A program made the translations under genes and the position numbers. The notes under the pieces are model-generated. The model saw nothing but the letters and a program-made list of their open reading frames with translations, was not told the origin of the DNA and searched no databases. This document shows, in pieces, positions 22,676 to 31,128 of a stretch of 49,245 nt of DNA. The stretch is from the NCBI RefSeq assembly GCF_000473065.1, contig NZ_AXAZ01000065.1, forward strand, positions 1-49,245, given 5' to 3'. Each line of letters opens with the position of its first letter. The first letter of the stretch is position 1. Source of the stretch: Bradyrhizobium sp. WSM1743. Its GTDB lineage: Bacteria; Pseudomonadota; Alphaproteobacteria; Rhizobiales; Xanthobacteraceae.

Positions 22676-23878
22676 ATGTCCTTCCTTGCCGCTGCGCTCG
22701 ACCGTGTGAAGCCGTCCGCGACCATCGCGGTCACGGATAAAGCACGCGCGCTGAAAGCGGCGGGGCGCAACGTCATTGGCCTCGGCGCCGGCGAGCCCGA
22801 TTTCGACACGCCCGCCAACATCAAGCTGGCGGCGATCCGCGCCATCGAGGCCGGCAAGACCAAGTACACCGCGGTCGACGGCATCCCTGAGCTGAAGGAA
22901 GCCATCATCGCCAAGTTTCAGCGCGAGAACGGCGTTTCCTACAAGCCGAACCAGATCATCGTCGGCACCGGCGGCAAGCAGGTGCTCTACAACGCGCTGA
23001 TGGCGACCATCAATCCGGGCGACGAGGTGATCATTCCCGCACCGTACTGGGTCAGCTACCCCGAAATGGTCGCGCTGGCCGGTGGTGAGCCGGTGCCGGT
23101 GGTCTGCCCCGCCGGAACCGGTTTCAAGCTGCAGGCGGAGGCGCTTGAGCGTGCGATCACGCCGAAGACCAAATGGGTCATCCTGTGCTCGCCGTCGAAC
23201 CCGACGGGAGCCGCCTACACGAAGTCGGAACTGAAGGCGCTCACCGACGTGCTGATGAAGCATCCGGATGTCTGGGTGATGACCGACGACATGTACGAGC
23301 ACCTCGTCTATGACGACTTCCAGTTCACCACCGTTGCGCAGGTCGAGCCCGGCCTCTACGACCGCACGCTCACCGTGAACGGCGTCTCCAAGGCCTATTG
23401 CATGACTGGCTGGCGTATCGGCTATGCCGGCGGTCCGGCGCATCTCATCAAGGCGATGGCGACGATCCAGTCGCAGTCGACCTCGAATCCGTGCTCGATC
23501 GCGCAGTGGGCTTCGGTCGAGGCGCTGAACGGTCCGCAGGAGTTCATTCCGGCCAACAACAAGGTGTTCAAGGAGCGCCGCGACCTCGTCGTCTCCATGC
23601 TCAACCAGGCTAGCGGCATCGAGTGCCCGCGTCCCGAGGGCGCGTTCTACGTCTATCCGTCCTGCGCCGGCACCATCGGCAAGAAAGCGCCGTCGGGCAA
23701 CGTGATCTCGAACGACGAGCAGTTCGTCACCGAGCTCTTGGAGACCGAAGGCGTCGCCGTGGTGCAGGGTTCGGCCTTCGGCCTCGGCCCGGCCTTCCGT
23801 ATCTCCTACGCGACCAAGACCTCGGACCTCGAAGACGCCTGCAAGCGCATCCAGCGCTTCTGCGGCAATCTGCGTTAG
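22676..23878 (+). CDS. aatA: Aspartate aminotransferase (class I, subgroup Ib)
   Basis: This encodes 400 residues; of three adjacent ATGs, 22676 is best spaced from AGGAG. This PLP enzyme transfers the amino group between aspartate and 2-oxoglutarate; some members of this branch also act on prephenate. Seen are LGAGEPDFDTPANIK near the start, the SPSNPTG motif (172-178), the PLP-binding Lys239 in GVSKAYCMTGWRIGY, and the carboxylate-binding arginine in PAFRISYA. Length and sequence match the rhizobial 400-residue enzymes. It is monocistronic with a strong terminator. The symbol could equally be given as aspC. Confidence 0.93.
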   Translation: MSFLAAALDRVKPSATIAVTDKARALKAAGRNVIGLGAGEPDFDTPANIKLAAIRAIEAGKTKYTAVDGIPELKEAIIAKFQRENGVSYKPNQIIVGTGGKQVLYNALMATINPGDEVIIPAPYWVSYPEMVALAGGEPVPVVCPAGTGFKLQAEALERAITPKTKWVILCSPSNPTGAAYTKSELKALTDVLMKHPDVWVMTDDMYEHLVYDDFQFTTVAQVEPGLYDRTLTVNGVSKAYCMTGWRIGYAGGPAHLIKAMATIQSQSTSNPCSIAQWASVEALNGPQEFIPANNKVFKERRDLVVSMLNQASGIECPRPEGAFYVYPSCAGTIGKKAPSGNVISNDEQFVTELLETEGVAVVQGSAFGLGPAFRISYATKTSDLEDACKRIQRFCGNLR

Positions 23879-23902
23879 GCTTGTCGCGACAGTGCAAAAT
23901 TG

Positions 23903-23930
23903 AAAAGGCCCGCTTCGTGCGGGCCTTTTT
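23903..23930 (+). terminator. Rho-independent terminator after aspartate aminotransferase
   Basis: A GC-rich 8-bp stem, AAGGCCCGC and GCGGGCCTT around TTCGT, is followed by TTTTT. It lies 25 bases after the stop codon. Confidence 0.9.
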
Positions 23931-23984
23931 GTTCGTGTTTCGATAGGCGGAGTCGAATGGACTTTTGCTCTGGTCGGCGTTGTG

Positions 23985-24131
23985 CCCGGCCCCTCACCCG
24001 GATCACATCTGCGATGTGATCCGACCTCTCCCCGCGGAAGGGCGGGGAGAGGTTGAATAGTGCCGTGAGGGGCGCAGGCTCTCTCACTCCCTCGCCCCGT
24101 TCTTACGGGGAGAGGGTGGGTGAGGGGCCTC
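23985..24131. repeat. Family A palindromic repeat, long copy
   Basis: The order is GGCCCCTCACCC, a perfect 10-bp hairpin with a TGC loop at 24000-24022 (GGATCACATC/GATGTGATCC), GACCTCTCCCCGCGGAAGGG, and the right part TCGCCCCGTTCTTACGGGGAGAGGGTGGGTGAGGGG. It fills the middle of the 23879-24254 gap; the remainder holds the aminotransferase terminator and the leader of the DUF992 gene. Confidence 0.8.
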
Positions 24132-24254
24132 TCTCCGCGAATTCGATTCCAGATGCGTCCGATCTGGCACCGCCAGCACTCTTGTGGCATAGACAATCGC
24201 GCGGCGTGTGCCGCGTCCTTCCTGCTCGCATCAAACTCATCGCCGGAGACATTC

Positions 24255-24734
24255 ATGCGCCGTTCGCTCCTCCTCGCCGGGCTCGCCGTCGCCAGCCTCG
24301 TTGCCTCTAGCGTCAGCGGCAGCGCGCAGCAGCGGATGGCGCGGGTCGGCGTGCTCGAATGCCGCGGCGGCGCCAGTGTCGGCTTTATCGTGGGATCGGT
24401 GACGCATCTCGGCTGCGTGCTGCGCGCCGACGGCTTGCCCGACGACCGCTACGTCGCGACCATCCGTAAAGTCGGTCTCGACATCGGCATCACCCAGGAG
24501 ACGGCTTTGGCTTGGGGCGTGTTCGCGCCGGTCGACCGGCTCGGCCCGGGCGATCTCTCCGGCAATTACGCGGGCGCGCAGGGCAGCGCCTCGGTCGGCG
24601 TTGGCCTTGGCGGCAACGTGCTGGTCGGCGGCTCCAACAATTCAATCGCGCTCCAGCCGCTCAGCGTGCAGGGCCAGGTCGGCCTCAACATCGCCGCCGG
24701 CCTCGAAAGCCTGGAACTCCGTCCGGGCCGCTAA
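24255..24734 (+). CDS. DUF992 family secreted protein
   Basis: This encodes 159 residues with a signal peptide (MRRSLLLAGLAVASLVASSV, cleavage near SGSAQ). The mature part, starting around RVGVLECRGGASVGFIVGS and containing two cysteines (CRGG and LGCVL), is a glycine-rich beta protein of the DUF992 type seen in rhizobia. Those cysteines could form a disulfide in the periplasm. GGAGACATTC precedes the ATG. Function is unknown. It ends 155 bases before the EF-G-like gene. Confidence 0.85.
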   Translation: MRRSLLLAGLAVASLVASSVSGSAQQRMARVGVLECRGGASVGFIVGSVTHLGCVLRADGLPDDRYVATIRKVGLDIGITQETALAWGVFAPVDRLGPGDLSGNYAGAQGSASVGVGLGGNVLVGGSNNSIALQPLSVQGQVGLNIAAGLESLELRPGR

Positions 24735-24889
24735 CACTTTTGCGTGTGATCGCGCCGCGCGAAGCGGCGCGATTTTGCCGACGACGCACCGCAGCGACGT
24801 TTGATGCTTGCCAAATCTCAGGGAGGGGCAGAGCATCAACGGTTGCCGACCCAATCATGGGCCGAGCTCCACACCAAGGAGGCGGCGAA

Positions 24890-26938
24890 ATGGGACAAGA
24901 CGTCAGAAGTCCCCGAGGTCCACGGTGCATAGCGCTGGTGGGCCCTTTCCAAAGCGGTAAAACCACACTTCTCGAAGCAATTTTGGCGCGAACGGGCGCA
25001 ATCCCGCGCGCCGGCAGCGTCGATGCCGGAACTTCCGTCGGCGACGCCACGCCAGAGGCCCGTCAACACAAGATGACGGTCGGGCTGACTGCCGCGACCA
25101 CGAGTTTCATGGGCGACAGCTACACCTTCCTCGATTGTCCCGGTTCCGTCGAGTTTGCCCACGACATGCGCGCCGCGCTTCCTGCGGTCGACGCTGCAAT
25201 CGTGGTCTGTGAGGCCGACGAGAAGAAGCTGCCGCAGCTTCAGATCATCCTGCGCGAGCTGGAGGAGCTGAAGATCCCGCGTTTCCTGTTCCTCAACAAG
25301 ATCGACCGCGCCAGCCAGCGCATCCGCGAGACCCTCGCGATGCTGCAGCCCGCCTCGCGTGTGCCGCTGGTGCTGCGCCAGATTCCGATCTGGAAGGGCG
25401 AGCTGATCGAGGGCTTCGTCGATCTCGCGCTGGAGCGCGCCTTCATCTATCGCGAGCACAAGGCCTCCGAGGTGGTCGCGCTCGAGGGCGGCGATCTCGA
25501 TCGCGAGAAGGAAGCCCGCTTCTCGATGCTCGAGAAGCTCGCCGACCACGACGATGCGCTGATGGAGCAATTGCTCGAGGATATCCAGCCGCCGCGCGAT
25601 GCCGTGTTCGACGATCTCGCCCGCGAATTGCGCGAGGGACTGATTTGTCCGGTGCTGCTGGGCGCAGCCGCGCGTGAGAACGGCGTGTTGCGCCTGATGA
25701 AGGCGTTGCGTCACGAGGCGCCCGGTGTCGCGGAGACGGCAAAACGTCTCGGCGTTGCCGAGACCAAGGACGCACTCGGCTACGTCTTCAAGACGCTGCA
25801 TTCGCAGCATGGCGGAAAGCTGTCGCTGACGCGGCTGCTCGCCGGCCATCTCGACGACGGTGCCACGCTGCAATCCTCATCCGGCGGTGGAGGGCGCATC
25901 TCCGGCATCCTCGCCGTCAACGGCGCCTATGACACCAAACGTGCCTCCGCCGATGCCGGCGACACCGTGGCGCTCGCCAAGCTCGATCCGATCAAGACTG
26001 GCGACACGGTATCGAACGGCAAGACGCCGCCCGCGGCATTGATTGCAATCGAGCCGACGCCGCCGGTGCTTGCGATCTCGATCGCGGCAACCGATCGCAA
26101 GGACGACGTCAAGCTCGGCCAGGCGATGACACGGCTGCACGAGGAGGATCCGTCGCTGGTCGTCGTGCAGAACGCCAAGACCCACGACACCGTGCTGTGG
26201 GGGCAGGGCGAGATGCATCTGCGCGTCGCCGGCGAGCGGCTACGCGATCGCTTCGGCGTCAAGGTCACCTCGCATCCGCCCGCGATCGGCTATCAGGAGA
26301 CCATCCGCAAGCCGATCACCCAGCGCGGACGTCACAAAAAGCAGTCCGGCGGCCATGGCCAGTTCGGCGATGTCGTGCTCGACATCAGGCCGTTGCCGCG
26401 CGGCGACGGCTTCAAGTTCGCCGAGACGGTGGTGGGTGGCGCGGTGCCGCGCAACTACATCCCGGCGGTGGAGGAAGGCGTCATCGATGGGCTGGCGCGC
26501 GGCCCGCTCGGCTTTCCCGTCACCGACGTGCAGGTGACGCTGACCGACGGCTCCTATCATAGCGTCGATAGCTCCGATCTCGCCTTCCGCACGGCAGCGC
26601 GGGTTGGGCTCAACGAAGGCTTGCCGCAATGCCAGCCGGTGCTGCTGGAGCCGATCCACGTGGTCGAGATCGTCTGTCCGACCGATGCCACCGCCAAGAT
26701 CAACGCGATCCTGTCGGCGCGGCGCGGCCAGATCCTCGGCTTCGACACCCGCGACGGCTGGAGCGGCTGGGACTGCGTCCGTGCCATGATGCCGGAAGCC
26801 GAGATCGGCGAACTGATCGTGGAGCTGCGCTCGGCCACCGCCGGCGCTGGCAGCTTCACCCGCCAGTTCGACCATATGGCCGAGGTCACCGGCCGCGCCG
26901 CCGACCAGATCATAGCCGCGCATCAGCACGCGGCGTGA
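24890..26938 (+). CDS. Elongation factor G-like translational GTPase paralogue
   Basis: This encodes 682 residues behind a strong AAGGAGGCGGCGAA site. EF-G domain order is kept: GTPase domain with P-loop GPFQSGKT (18-25), G3 DCPG (82-85) and G4 NKID (136-139), then domain II, and domains III-V with QSGGHGQFGDVVLDIRPLPR and RGQILGFDTRDGW. It departs from true EF-G: the switch I region lacks the usual ERxRGITI string and reads ARQHKMTVGLTA, and G3 is DCPG rather than DTPG. It belongs to the EF-G-like branch of unknown role, and it is not in a ribosomal-protein operon. It may act on ribosomes in special conditions; this is inference. Confidence 0.9.
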   Translation: MGQDVRSPRGPRCIALVGPFQSGKTTLLEAILARTGAIPRAGSVDAGTSVGDATPEARQHKMTVGLTAATTSFMGDSYTFLDCPGSVEFAHDMRAALPAVDAAIVVCEADEKKLPQLQIILRELEELKIPRFLFLNKIDRASQRIRETLAMLQPASRVPLVLRQIPIWKGELIEGFVDLALERAFIYREHKASEVVALEGGDLDREKEARFSMLEKLADHDDALMEQLLEDIQPPRDAVFDDLARELREGLICPVLLGAAARENGVLRLMKALRHEAPGVAETAKRLGVAETKDALGYVFKTLHSQHGGKLSLTRLLAGHLDDGATLQSSSGGGGRISGILAVNGAYDTKRASADAGDTVALAKLDPIKTGDTVSNGKTPPAALIAIEPTPPVLAISIAATDRKDDVKLGQAMTRLHEEDPSLVVVQNAKTHDTVLWGQGEMHLRVAGERLRDRFGVKVTSHPPAIGYQETIRKPITQRGRHKKQSGGHGQFGDVVLDIRPLPRGDGFKFAETVVGGAVPRNYIPAVEEGVIDGLARGPLGFPVTDVQVTLTDGSYHSVDSSDLAFRTAARVGLNEGLPQCQPVLLEPIHVVEIVCPTDATAKINAILSARRGQILGFDTRDGWSGWDCVRAMMPEAEIGELIVELRSATAGAGSFTRQFDHMAEVTGRAADQIIAAHQHAA

Positions 26939-26954
26939 GTCTGTCTCTCGCGCG

Positions 26955-27026
26955 GTGAGGGACGCGCTCTCTCGCACCCTCTCTCTCCCCGCCCTTCGCG
27001 GGGAGAGAGGGTGGGGTGAGGGGCTG
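26955..27026. repeat. Family A palindromic repeat, short copy
   Basis: Contains CCTCTCTCCCCGCCCTTCGC and its complement GCGGGGAGAGAGGGTGGGGTGAGGGGC, forming one hairpin. It follows the EF-G-like gene by 16 bases and could help end transcription. Confidence 0.8.
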
Positions 27027-27071
27027 TTTCGGGGTGCGGTGAAAGTTGGACTCTCGCGCTCTCCTCCCACT

Positions 27072-27148
27072 GTCATTGCGAGCGAAGCGAAGCAATCCAG
27101 AATCCCTCCATGGAAAGGCTCTGGATTTGCTTCGCTCGCAAAGACGGT
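27072..27148. repeat. Family D palindromic repeat
   Basis: Left arm GTCATTGCGAGCGAAGCGAA and right arm TTGCTTCGCTCGCAAAGACG enclose AAGCAATCCAGAATCCC and CTCTGGATT. The rest of the 26939-27305 gap (27150-27239) holds nothing recognisable before the XRE promoter region. Confidence 0.75.
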
Positions 27149-27239
27149 GTGGATGCGGACTTACTTCAAGCCGACGTAGGGATTCGCAGAAGCACTCCGG
27201 CGGAACGGCGCGAGGTTAGGGACTTGCGTCCACCCCAAT

Positions 27240-27256
27240 TGATGTATCATACATCA
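27240..27256. promoter_or_regulatory. Palindromic operator upstream of XRE regulator gene
   Basis: A perfect inverted repeat, TGATGTAT-C-ATACATCA, stands in a sharply AT-rich patch of a GC-rich genome. It directly abuts the likely -35 element of the XRE gene. A weaker inverted pair (ATATG...CATAT, about 27261-27280) lies in the promoter spacer. Autoregulation by the XRE protein is the simplest reading. Confidence 0.6.
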
Positions 27257-27285
27257 TTGTATATGTTCTAGATATCATATATAAG
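27257..27285 (+). promoter_or_regulatory. Likely sigma-70-type promoter of the XRE gene
   Basis: TTGTAT (27257-27262) and TATAAG (27280-27285) are separated by 17 bases, close to housekeeping consensus. The GTG start codon lies 20 bases further on, so the untranslated leader would be short. Confidence 0.5.
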
Positions 27286-27305
27286 ATCTCATACGTGAGG
27301 CCAAG

Positions 27306-27578
27306 GTGATCACGTCGTTCCAGATGCGGGCAGCCCGCGCGCTGCTCGGCATTGACCAGAAAACCCTGGCCGAACTCGCCGGCGTGTCGTTGCCGACCAT
27401 CCAGCGGATGGAGGCCTCCACCGGCAATGTTCGTGGCGTGGTCGAGACCCTGATCAAGGTGGTCGAGGCGTTCGACCGGGCCGGCGTCGAGCTGATCGGC
27501 GAGCACGCCCGCAGCGACAGCGGCGGGCGTGGCGTTCGCCTGAAGGAGCCGGGGCCGCCGCGCCGGGTCGGAGCATGA
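27306..27578 (+). CDS. XRE-family helix-turn-helix regulator
   Basis: This encodes 90 residues from a GTG at 27306 preceded by GAGGCCAAG. The HTH is clear: FQMRAARALLGIDQKTLAEL then AGVSLPTIQRMEASTGNVRG, and a short C-terminal part (VEAFDRAGVELIGEH) likely for dimerisation. Only the DNA-binding unit is present, so a ligand-sensing domain is lacking. It is 112 bases upstream of the SulP transporter gene in the same direction and preceded by a palindromic operator, so it probably controls itself and perhaps the transporter. Confidence 0.85.
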   Translation: MITSFQMRAARALLGIDQKTLAELAGVSLPTIQRMEASTGNVRGVVETLIKVVEAFDRAGVELIGEHARSDSGGRGVRLKEPGPPRRVGA

Positions 27579-27690
27579 TCGCGCGTTGATCGTGCCCCGG
27601 GATCAAGATGGTTAGCGCATCGTCGCACCTCGACAACACGGGACGCACGATGCTTCGGAGCGTTGTGGGGGCAGCGGAGCGCTTTGCTGA

Positions 27691-29433
27691 ATGAGCATCA
27701 CAAGTGATCAGGCCAGTCGGCTGCACCAGCTGCGTCAGCCGACCTTTGCCGAACTGTATTTGCCAAAGCTCGTCACGGTCTGGCGTGAGGGCTACGGCCT
27801 CGCGGATTTCCGCGCCGACGTCTTCGCCGGCCTGACGGTTGCGATCGTCGCGCTGCCGCTGTCGATGGCGATCGCGATCGCCTCGGGCGTGACGCCGGAC
27901 CGCGGCCTCTACACGGCTGTCGCCGGCGGCTTCATCGCCTCCCTGCTCGGCGGCAGCCGGTTCCAGATCGGCGGACCTGCCGGTGCGTTCATCGTCCTGG
28001 TCGCAGCGACCGCAGAGCGTCACGGCGTCGATGGTGTCATCCTCGCCACCATGATGGCGGGCCTGTTTCTGATCGCTGCGGGCCTGCTCAGGGTCGGCAC
28101 CTACATCAAGTTCATTCCCTATCCGGTGACGGTCGGCTTCACCGCCGGCATCGCCGTGATCATCTTCGCCAGCCAGCTCCGCGATCTCTCAGGCATCACC
28201 CTCGCGGGGAGGGAGCCCAGCGAGTTCGTGCCAAAGCTCCTCGCGCTCGCCGGCGGCCTCAGCACCATCAATCCGTCCGCCGTCGCAGTCGCCATCGTCA
28301 GCATCGCCATCATCGCCGGCTTGCGCCGCTGGCGGCCGTCCTGGCCCGGCATTCTGATCGCGGCCGTGTTTGCGGCGGTCGCAAGTAGCGTGCTGTCGCT
28401 CCCGGTCGAGACCATCGGCTCGCGCTTCGGCGGCATTCCGCGCGAATTGCCCTCGCCGGCGCTGCCCGCGTTCTCGTTGGAGAAGGCCCGGGCCGTGCTG
28501 CCGGATGCGATCGCCTTCGCGCTGCTGGCCGCCATCGAATCGCTGCTGTCGGCGGTGGTCGCCGACGGCATGACCGGCCGTCGTCACCGCTCCAACTGCG
28601 AACTGGTGGCGCAAGGCGCGGCCAATATCGGCTCGGCGCTGTTCGGCGGCATCTGCGTCACGGGCCTGATCGCGCGCACCGCCACCAACATCCGCGCCGG
28701 CGCGCACGGACCGATGGCGGGCATGCTGCATTCGGTGTTCCTGCTGCTGTTCATGCTGATCGCAGCCCCACTCGCCAGCTACATTCCGCTGGCCGCGCTC
28801 GCCTCGGTGCTGGTCGTGGTGGCCTGGACCATGGCGGAGAAGCAGGAGTTCGCCACGCTCTTGCGCTCATCCTGGGGCGATGCCGTGGTGCTGCTCGCGA
28901 CCTTCCTGCTCACGATCTTCCGCGATCTCACCGAAGGCATCCTGGTCGGCTTCGCGCTCGGCGCGGTGCTGTTCATCCATCGCATGGCGGAGATGACCGG
29001 CATCGAGGAACGCACGCGGCTGGTGGCTGCCGATCGCCCCGACGACGGCAACGGCGATCGCGTTCCCTACGATTCCGCGCTTGCGGTCGATCGCGACGTG
29101 CTGGTCTATCGCATCACCGGTGCGTTCTTCTTCGGCGCGGCCTCGGCGATCGGCGGCGTGCTCGACGGCGTCGCCGACCGGCGCAAGGCCTTCGTGGTCG
29201 ACTTCGCCGCCGTGCCGTTCCTGGATTCGACCGCGGCCAATGTGCTCGGCCGGGTCGCGGCCAAGGCGCACCGCCAGGGCATCAGGCTGTTCATCACGGG
29301 GGCCTCGCCCGCGGTCCGCCGCGCGCTGCTCACCCATGGCGTGACGCCGCCGCGCGCACGCTATCGCCAAAGCCTCGAGCGCGCCATCGCCGACATCAAG
29401 GGCCGAGCCGCCGACGAAGCCGCTGCGAGCTGA
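27691..29433 (+). CDS. SulP-family anion transporter with STAS domain
   Basis: This encodes 580 residues. The N-terminal 430 or so form a multi-helix SulP membrane domain, with the typical LTVAIVALPLSMAIAIASGV and GGSRFQIGGPAGAFIVLVAA. A C-terminal STAS domain (about 465-560) includes VVDFAAVPFLDSTAANVLGR, the conserved DST phosphorylation-type loop. SulP proteins carry sulfate, bicarbonate or dicarboxylates; the substrate cannot be read here. GGAG lies 11 bases before the ATG. The upstream XRE gene may regulate it. There are no sulfate-assimilation genes nearby to support sulfate as substrate. Confidence 0.9.
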   Translation: MSITSDQASRLHQLRQPTFAELYLPKLVTVWREGYGLADFRADVFAGLTVAIVALPLSMAIAIASGVTPDRGLYTAVAGGFIASLLGGSRFQIGGPAGAFIVLVAATAERHGVDGVILATMMAGLFLIAAGLLRVGTYIKFIPYPVTVGFTAGIAVIIFASQLRDLSGITLAGREPSEFVPKLLALAGGLSTINPSAVAVAIVSIAIIAGLRRWRPSWPGILIAAVFAAVASSVLSLPVETIGSRFGGIPRELPSPALPAFSLEKARAVLPDAIAFALLAAIESLLSAVVADGMTGRRHRSNCELVAQGAANIGSALFGGICVTGLIARTATNIRAGAHGPMAGMLHSVFLLLFMLIAAPLASYIPLAALASVLVVVAWTMAEKQEFATLLRSSWGDAVVLLATFLLTIFRDLTEGILVGFALGAVLFIHRMAEMTGIEERTRLVAADRPDDGNGDRVPYDSALAVDRDVLVYRITGAFFFGAASAIGGVLDGVADRRKAFVVDFAAVPFLDSTAANVLGRVAAKAHRQGIRLFITGASPAVRRALLTHGVTPPRARYRQSLERAIADIKGRAADEAAAS

Positions 29434-29499
29434 CGGGGCGCGCTTGACAGAGCGGGCGCGACGCGAAATGGATCGCCTCGGAAACGACCCGAGGGAAAG

Positions 29500-30339
29500 A
29501 TGACCGCGCCAAGAACTCCCGCAGCCTGTCTGATCGGATGGCCGGCGGCGCATTCGCGCTCGCCGCTGATTCATCATTACTGGCTGCGCACGCTCGGAAT
29601 CGAGGGCGGCTACGTCATCGAGGCGGTTCCGCCTGAGGACCTGCGCGACTTCGTGCTGCGCCTGTCGCTGCGCGGCTTCGTCGGTGCCAATGTCACCATC
29701 CCGCACAAGGAAGCCGTGCTGGCGCTGTCGACGCCCGATGCGCGCGCCAAGGCCGTCGGTGCCGCCAACACGCTGTGGTTCGCGGACGGCGAGCTGCGCG
29801 CGACCAACACCGATGTCGAGGGCTTCATCAACAATCTCGACGTCAGCGCGCCCGGGTGGGGCGCGGCCGAGGAGGCGCTGGTGCTGGGTGCCGGCGGCTC
29901 CGCGCGCGCGGTCGTGTTCGGCCTGCTCGAACGCGGCATCACGTGCGTGCATGTTGCCAATCGCACCGTCGCGCGGGCCGAGACGCTGGCAAGGCAGTTC
30001 GGGCCGAACGTGCATGCGCTGCCGTGGGACGCGATGGGCGACGTGCTGCCGCGCGCAAGACTGCTCGTGAACACGACCTCGCTCGGCATGCACGGTCAGC
30101 CTTCACTCGATGTTGATGTTGCACGCCTGCCGCAAGCGGCTGTTGTCGCCGACCTCGTCTATGTTCCCTTGGTGACGCCGCTGCTGGCCGCAGCGACGGC
30201 GCGAGGCCTGAAGACCGCCGACGGGCTCGGCATGCTGCTGCATCAGGCGGTGCGCGGCTTCGAGCTGTGGTTCGGCCGGCGGCCCGAGGTCACGGCCGAG
30301 CTGCGCGCATTGGTCGAGGCCGATCTCACGAAGACTTGA
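29500..30339 (+). CDS. aroE: Shikimate dehydrogenase
   Basis: This encodes 279 residues. The enzyme reduces 3-dehydroshikimate to shikimate with NADPH in aromatic amino-acid synthesis. The substrate-binding residues are visible in SRSPLIHHYWL (19-29) and NVTIPHKEAVL with catalytic Lys70, then Asn90 in GAANTLW and Asp105 in ATNTDVEGF. The glycine-rich NADP loop is GAGGSARAV (130-138), followed by ANRT with the arginine that favours NADP. It is not next to coaE and dnaQ as it often is in alphaproteobacteria, so a second aroE elsewhere is possible. Confidence 0.93.
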   Translation: MTAPRTPAACLIGWPAAHSRSPLIHHYWLRTLGIEGGYVIEAVPPEDLRDFVLRLSLRGFVGANVTIPHKEAVLALSTPDARAKAVGAANTLWFADGELRATNTDVEGFINNLDVSAPGWGAAEEALVLGAGGSARAVVFGLLERGITCVHVANRTVARAETLARQFGPNVHALPWDAMGDVLPRARLLVNTTSLGMHGQPSLDVDVARLPQAAVVADLVYVPLVTPLLAAATARGLKTADGLGMLLHQAVRGFELWFGRRPEVTAELRALVEADLTKT

Positions 30340-30396
30340 GAGAATAGCGCGCGGCTCTTCGGAGTTCTCCATCCGTGGGGACAATCGGAGACCGTC

Positions 30397-31023
30397 ATGA
30401 CTGTTCAACGTGCAACTTTCACACGTCCACTGATCGCCGTCGCGATGGTGGCCGTCTCGACTTACTGCGCCTTCGCCCAAAAGGCGCCGGTGCCGACGCG
30501 CGTGCGCGGCACCATCGAAAACGTCAATGGCGACACCATGCAGGTGAAGGCGCGCAGCGGTGAGGAGATCAGGCTTCACCTCGCCTCCGACGTGAACGTA
30601 TCGGAGATTACCAAGATTTCACTCGCCGACATCAAGCCGGGTTCGTTCATCGGCGCGACCACGGTGCCGGGACCGGACGGCAGCCAGAACGCCGTCGAGG
30701 TGCACGTGTTTCCGGAAGAGATGCGCGGCACCGGCGAGGGCTCGCGGCCCTGGGACCTCAAGCCCAACTCCAGCATGACCAATGCGACGGTGGCCGAGAG
30801 CGTGGTCGGCAATGACGGTCATACGCTGCTGGTCAAGTACAAGGACGGCGAGAAGAAGGTGTTCGTCGCCGACAACACGCCGGTGGTGACCTTCGTGCCC
30901 GGCGACAAGTCCGACCTGAAGGCCGGCGCCAAGGTCATCGCCTTCATGAAGCAATTGCCGGACGGCTCGTTCGAGGCCAACCGCGTCAGCGTCGGCCGCG
31001 ACGGCCTGACGCCGCCGATGTGA
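30397..31023 (+). CDS. Exported protein with DUF5666-like beta domain
   Basis: This encodes 208 residues with a signal peptide (about residues 10-27, ending near YCAFAQ). The mature protein starts with an OB-like pattern, RVRGTIENVNGDTMQVKARS, then IKPGSFIGATTV, a form common to periplasmic DUF5666-type domains. A second half repeats it loosely (LLVKYKDGEKKVFVADNTPV then LKAGAKVIAFMKQLPDG). No catalytic residues are evident. GGAGACCGTC precedes the ATG. Confidence 0.75.
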   Translation: MTVQRATFTRPLIAVAMVAVSTYCAFAQKAPVPTRVRGTIENVNGDTMQVKARSGEEIRLHLASDVNVSEITKISLADIKPGSFIGATTVPGPDGSQNAVEVHVFPEEMRGTGEGSRPWDLKPNSSMTNATVAESVVGNDGHTLLVKYKDGEKKVFVADNTPVVTFVPGDKSDLKAGAKVIAFMKQLPDGSFEANRVSVGRDGLTPPM

Positions 31024-31051
31024 GGGCGGGATACCGTCTCAACAATCTCAA

Positions 31052-31104
31052 GTATCGTCCCGGATCGGCGCGCGCCTGGGGGCGCGCTTGTCCGGGACGA
31101 CGGC
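31052..31104. repeat. Family C-like palindromic repeat, short copy
   Basis: CGTCCCGGATC on the left pairs with TTGTCCGGGACG on the right, with an inner hairpin GCGCGCCTGGGGGCGCGC. It lies between the convergent exported-protein and dehydrogenase genes and may act as a bidirectional stop. Confidence 0.7.
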
Positions 31105-31128
31105 TGTGACTGACGTGCCGGTTACGCC

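Noticed and set aside
22628..24256. 542-codon minus-strand frame opposite the aminotransferase
   Set aside because: It runs through a terminator and a palindromic repeat and has shadow composition.
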